From contig JBAWVO010000355.1 in the NCBI GenBank assembly GCA_037147235.1, forward strand, positions 1 through 6,183: a DNA stretch of 6,183 bases, in the 5' to 3' direction. The position numbers and the translations under genes are program-made. Shown here in pieces: positions 5,480-6,183 of this stretch (its first letter is position 1; each line of letters begins with the position of its first letter). The DNA comes from JANXQG01 sp037147235 (GTDB lineage Bacteria > Planctomycetota > Planctomycetia > Pirellulales > Thermoguttaceae). The notes under the pieces are model-generated. The model was not told the origin of the DNA and did not search any database. It worked only from the letters and a program-made list of their open reading frames with translations.

Positions 5480-5484
5480 GAAGG
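5480..5484 (+). promoter_or_regulatory. Shine-Dalgarno sequence choosing the ATG at 5492
   Basis: GAAGG lies seven bases before the ATG at 5492. The upstream in-frame ATG at 5459 has only an AT-rich lead (GCGTTA) and would add 11 residues outside the family. Confidence 0.55.
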
Positions 5485-5491
5485 TTTGATT

Positions 5492-5722
5492 ATGTCCACT
5501 CAGCAACTTCAACAAGAAGCGATGGCTCTTCCTCTGGCCGAGCGAGTTTCACTTGCCCAAGTACTCTGGGAGAGCATTGACATCGGGCTTGCTGATACCG
5601 ATCAGCAAGCCGCAATTCGCGAAGCCCTTGACCGCGATCAGGAGTTGTCGTCCGGCGAGGTTTCTGGCCGAACTCACGACCAGGTCATGCAGGCAGCGCG
5701 GCGGGCCATCGGATGCGACTGA
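5492..5722 (+). CDS. Antitoxin of the PF09720 (addiction module component) family
   Basis: The 76-residue product has the pattern of the short antitoxins annotated as putative addiction module component (PF09720/TIGR02574), usually paired with a RelE/ParE-type toxin encoded immediately downstream. The N-terminal half, QQEAMALPLAERVSLAQVLW (residues 7-26) followed by ESI, is the conserved family helix pair. The C-terminal half, with DRDQELSSGEVSGR (47-60) and a final helix, is the region expected to wrap the toxin. The protein is acidic in the middle, as is usual. Here the expected partner is missing: the frame that would be the toxin starts at 5713, overlaps this gene by ten bases and stops after 12 codons. 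The gene is therefore probably an orphan antitoxin, possibly kept for immunity against a toxin elsewhere or simply a remnant. The convergent HEPN-like gene follows 17 bases later. Confidence 0.8.
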   Translation: MSTQQLQQEAMALPLAERVSLAQVLWESIDIGLADTDQQAAIREALDRDQELSSGEVSGRTHDQVMQAARRAIGCD

Positions 5723-5751
5723 TTGAAGTGCAGTGCCCTCTAATCTTGTGA
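5713..5751 (+). pseudogene. Truncated start of a RelE/ParE-type toxin gene
   Basis: The frame overlaps the antitoxin stop and reads MRLIEVQCPLIL, then TGA. Its position (ATG ten bases inside the antitoxin end) and first residues, MRLIEV, fit the start of toxins that normally follow PF09720 antitoxins; the homology appears lost after V6 or Q7. The body of the toxin, about 90 residues, is absent, and the sequence runs straight into the 3' end of a gene on the other strand. This suggests a deletion or recombination junction near 5731. A chance start is possible, since only six residues support the match. Confidence 0.4.
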
Positions 5752-6114
5752 CAGAATCAATTCCGGATGCGTATTGCGAAGCCAATCGAGCAATTGGGAA
5801 TGAAGCTCGGTGGCCAGCGTATGCATTTCCTCTACTTCGCGATCAGACACACTACCCGCGCGCTCATAGTCACTAATATTGCGTTTCTTGCGGAAAGCAT
5901 CAACCTGAGCGATCAGCTTGCTGTTGCAACGTAAGGTAAACGCGAAGGATTGAATTGCCCGATAGTGGTGGGATTCTCTGGCAACACGGTAGCCCTCGGC
6001 AGCCAAGCCTACAAGAGCGACATGGAGAGCTGCGTTGTAGGCAATTGCCATTTTCCAGTCGGCACTAAGTCCGGGAGAGTGGGAGTCCTTCAAATCGCGA
6101 TCGATAATGCTCAA
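5740..6114 (-). CDS. HEPN-like (SAV_6107-type) protein, probably with a damaged N-terminus
   Basis: From a TTG at 6114 the product is 124 residues. It resembles all-helical SAV_6107-like HEPN proteins, a group that includes candidate RNase toxins: SADWKMAIAYNAALHVALVG (17-36), AEGYRVARESHHYRAIQS (39-56), the active-site-like RKKRNISDYERAG (75-87) with R78, N79 and Y83, and a closing WLRNTHPEL (111-119). The canonical HEPN motif is R-x4-6-H; here tyrosine stands where the histidine might be, as I recall for this subgroup. No ATG or GTG start exists. AGGAG at 6127-6131 lies 12 bases before the TTG, rather far. Coding-like sequence (ASKEIADLL) continues upstream of the TTG until a TGA at 6141-6139, with another TGA at 6165-6163, so the gene may be a pseudogene that lost its start. 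It converges on the orphan antitoxin. Confidence 0.6.
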   Translation of the reverse strand: MSIIDRDLKDSHSPGLSADWKMAIAYNAALHVALVGLAAEGYRVARESHHYRAIQSFAFTLRCNSKLIAQVDAFRKKRNISDYERAGSVSDREVEEMHTLATELHSQLLDWLRNTHPELILSQD

Positions 6115-6183
6115 GAGATCAGCGATCTCCTTTGACGCTCACCTAAATTGACCAGTCTTTGCTCAGCTAAATAGGACTACTAC

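Noticed and set aside
5950..6135. 61-residue + strand frame opposite the HEPN-like gene
   Set aside because: It is antisense to recognisable HEPN-like sequence and has no motif of its own.

Overview
The window looks like part of a planctomycete chromosome, probably of the Pirellulales type. This rests on recalled resemblance to planctomycete protein families (the 78-residue gene at 3716-3952 and the exported protein at 4290-5315) and on the dense GTAG-headed palindromic repeats between genes; no database search was possible.

Positions 1-3414 hold a compact polyamine operon on the + strand: homospermidine synthase (210-1655), a PLP-dependent ornithine decarboxylase of the alanine-racemase fold (1669-2808) and a pyruvoyl-dependent arginine decarboxylase (2851 or 2842 to 3414). 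Ornithine decarboxylase would supply putrescine, and homospermidine synthase would join two aminobutyl units into homospermidine. The arginine decarboxylase makes agmatine, but no gene for converting agmatine to putrescine is seen here, so how that branch joins the others is open.

Positions 3411-3707 are a gene-free block of palindromic repeats bounded by a 25-bp inverted repeat whose left arm overlaps the arginine decarboxylase stop codon. A small conserved gene on the - strand (3716-3952) converges on it. A second repeat field (about 4035-4261) has other palindrome families, a good extended -10 promoter and a 10-bp direct repeat, and leads into a gene for an exported protein of unknown function (4290-5315).

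The right end looks like a decaying toxin-antitoxin patch: a PF09720-type antitoxin (5492-5722) whose overlapping toxin frame stops after 12 codons, then a convergent HEPN-like gene (5740-6114, - strand) without a normal start codon and with in-frame stops just upstream of sequence that still looks coding.
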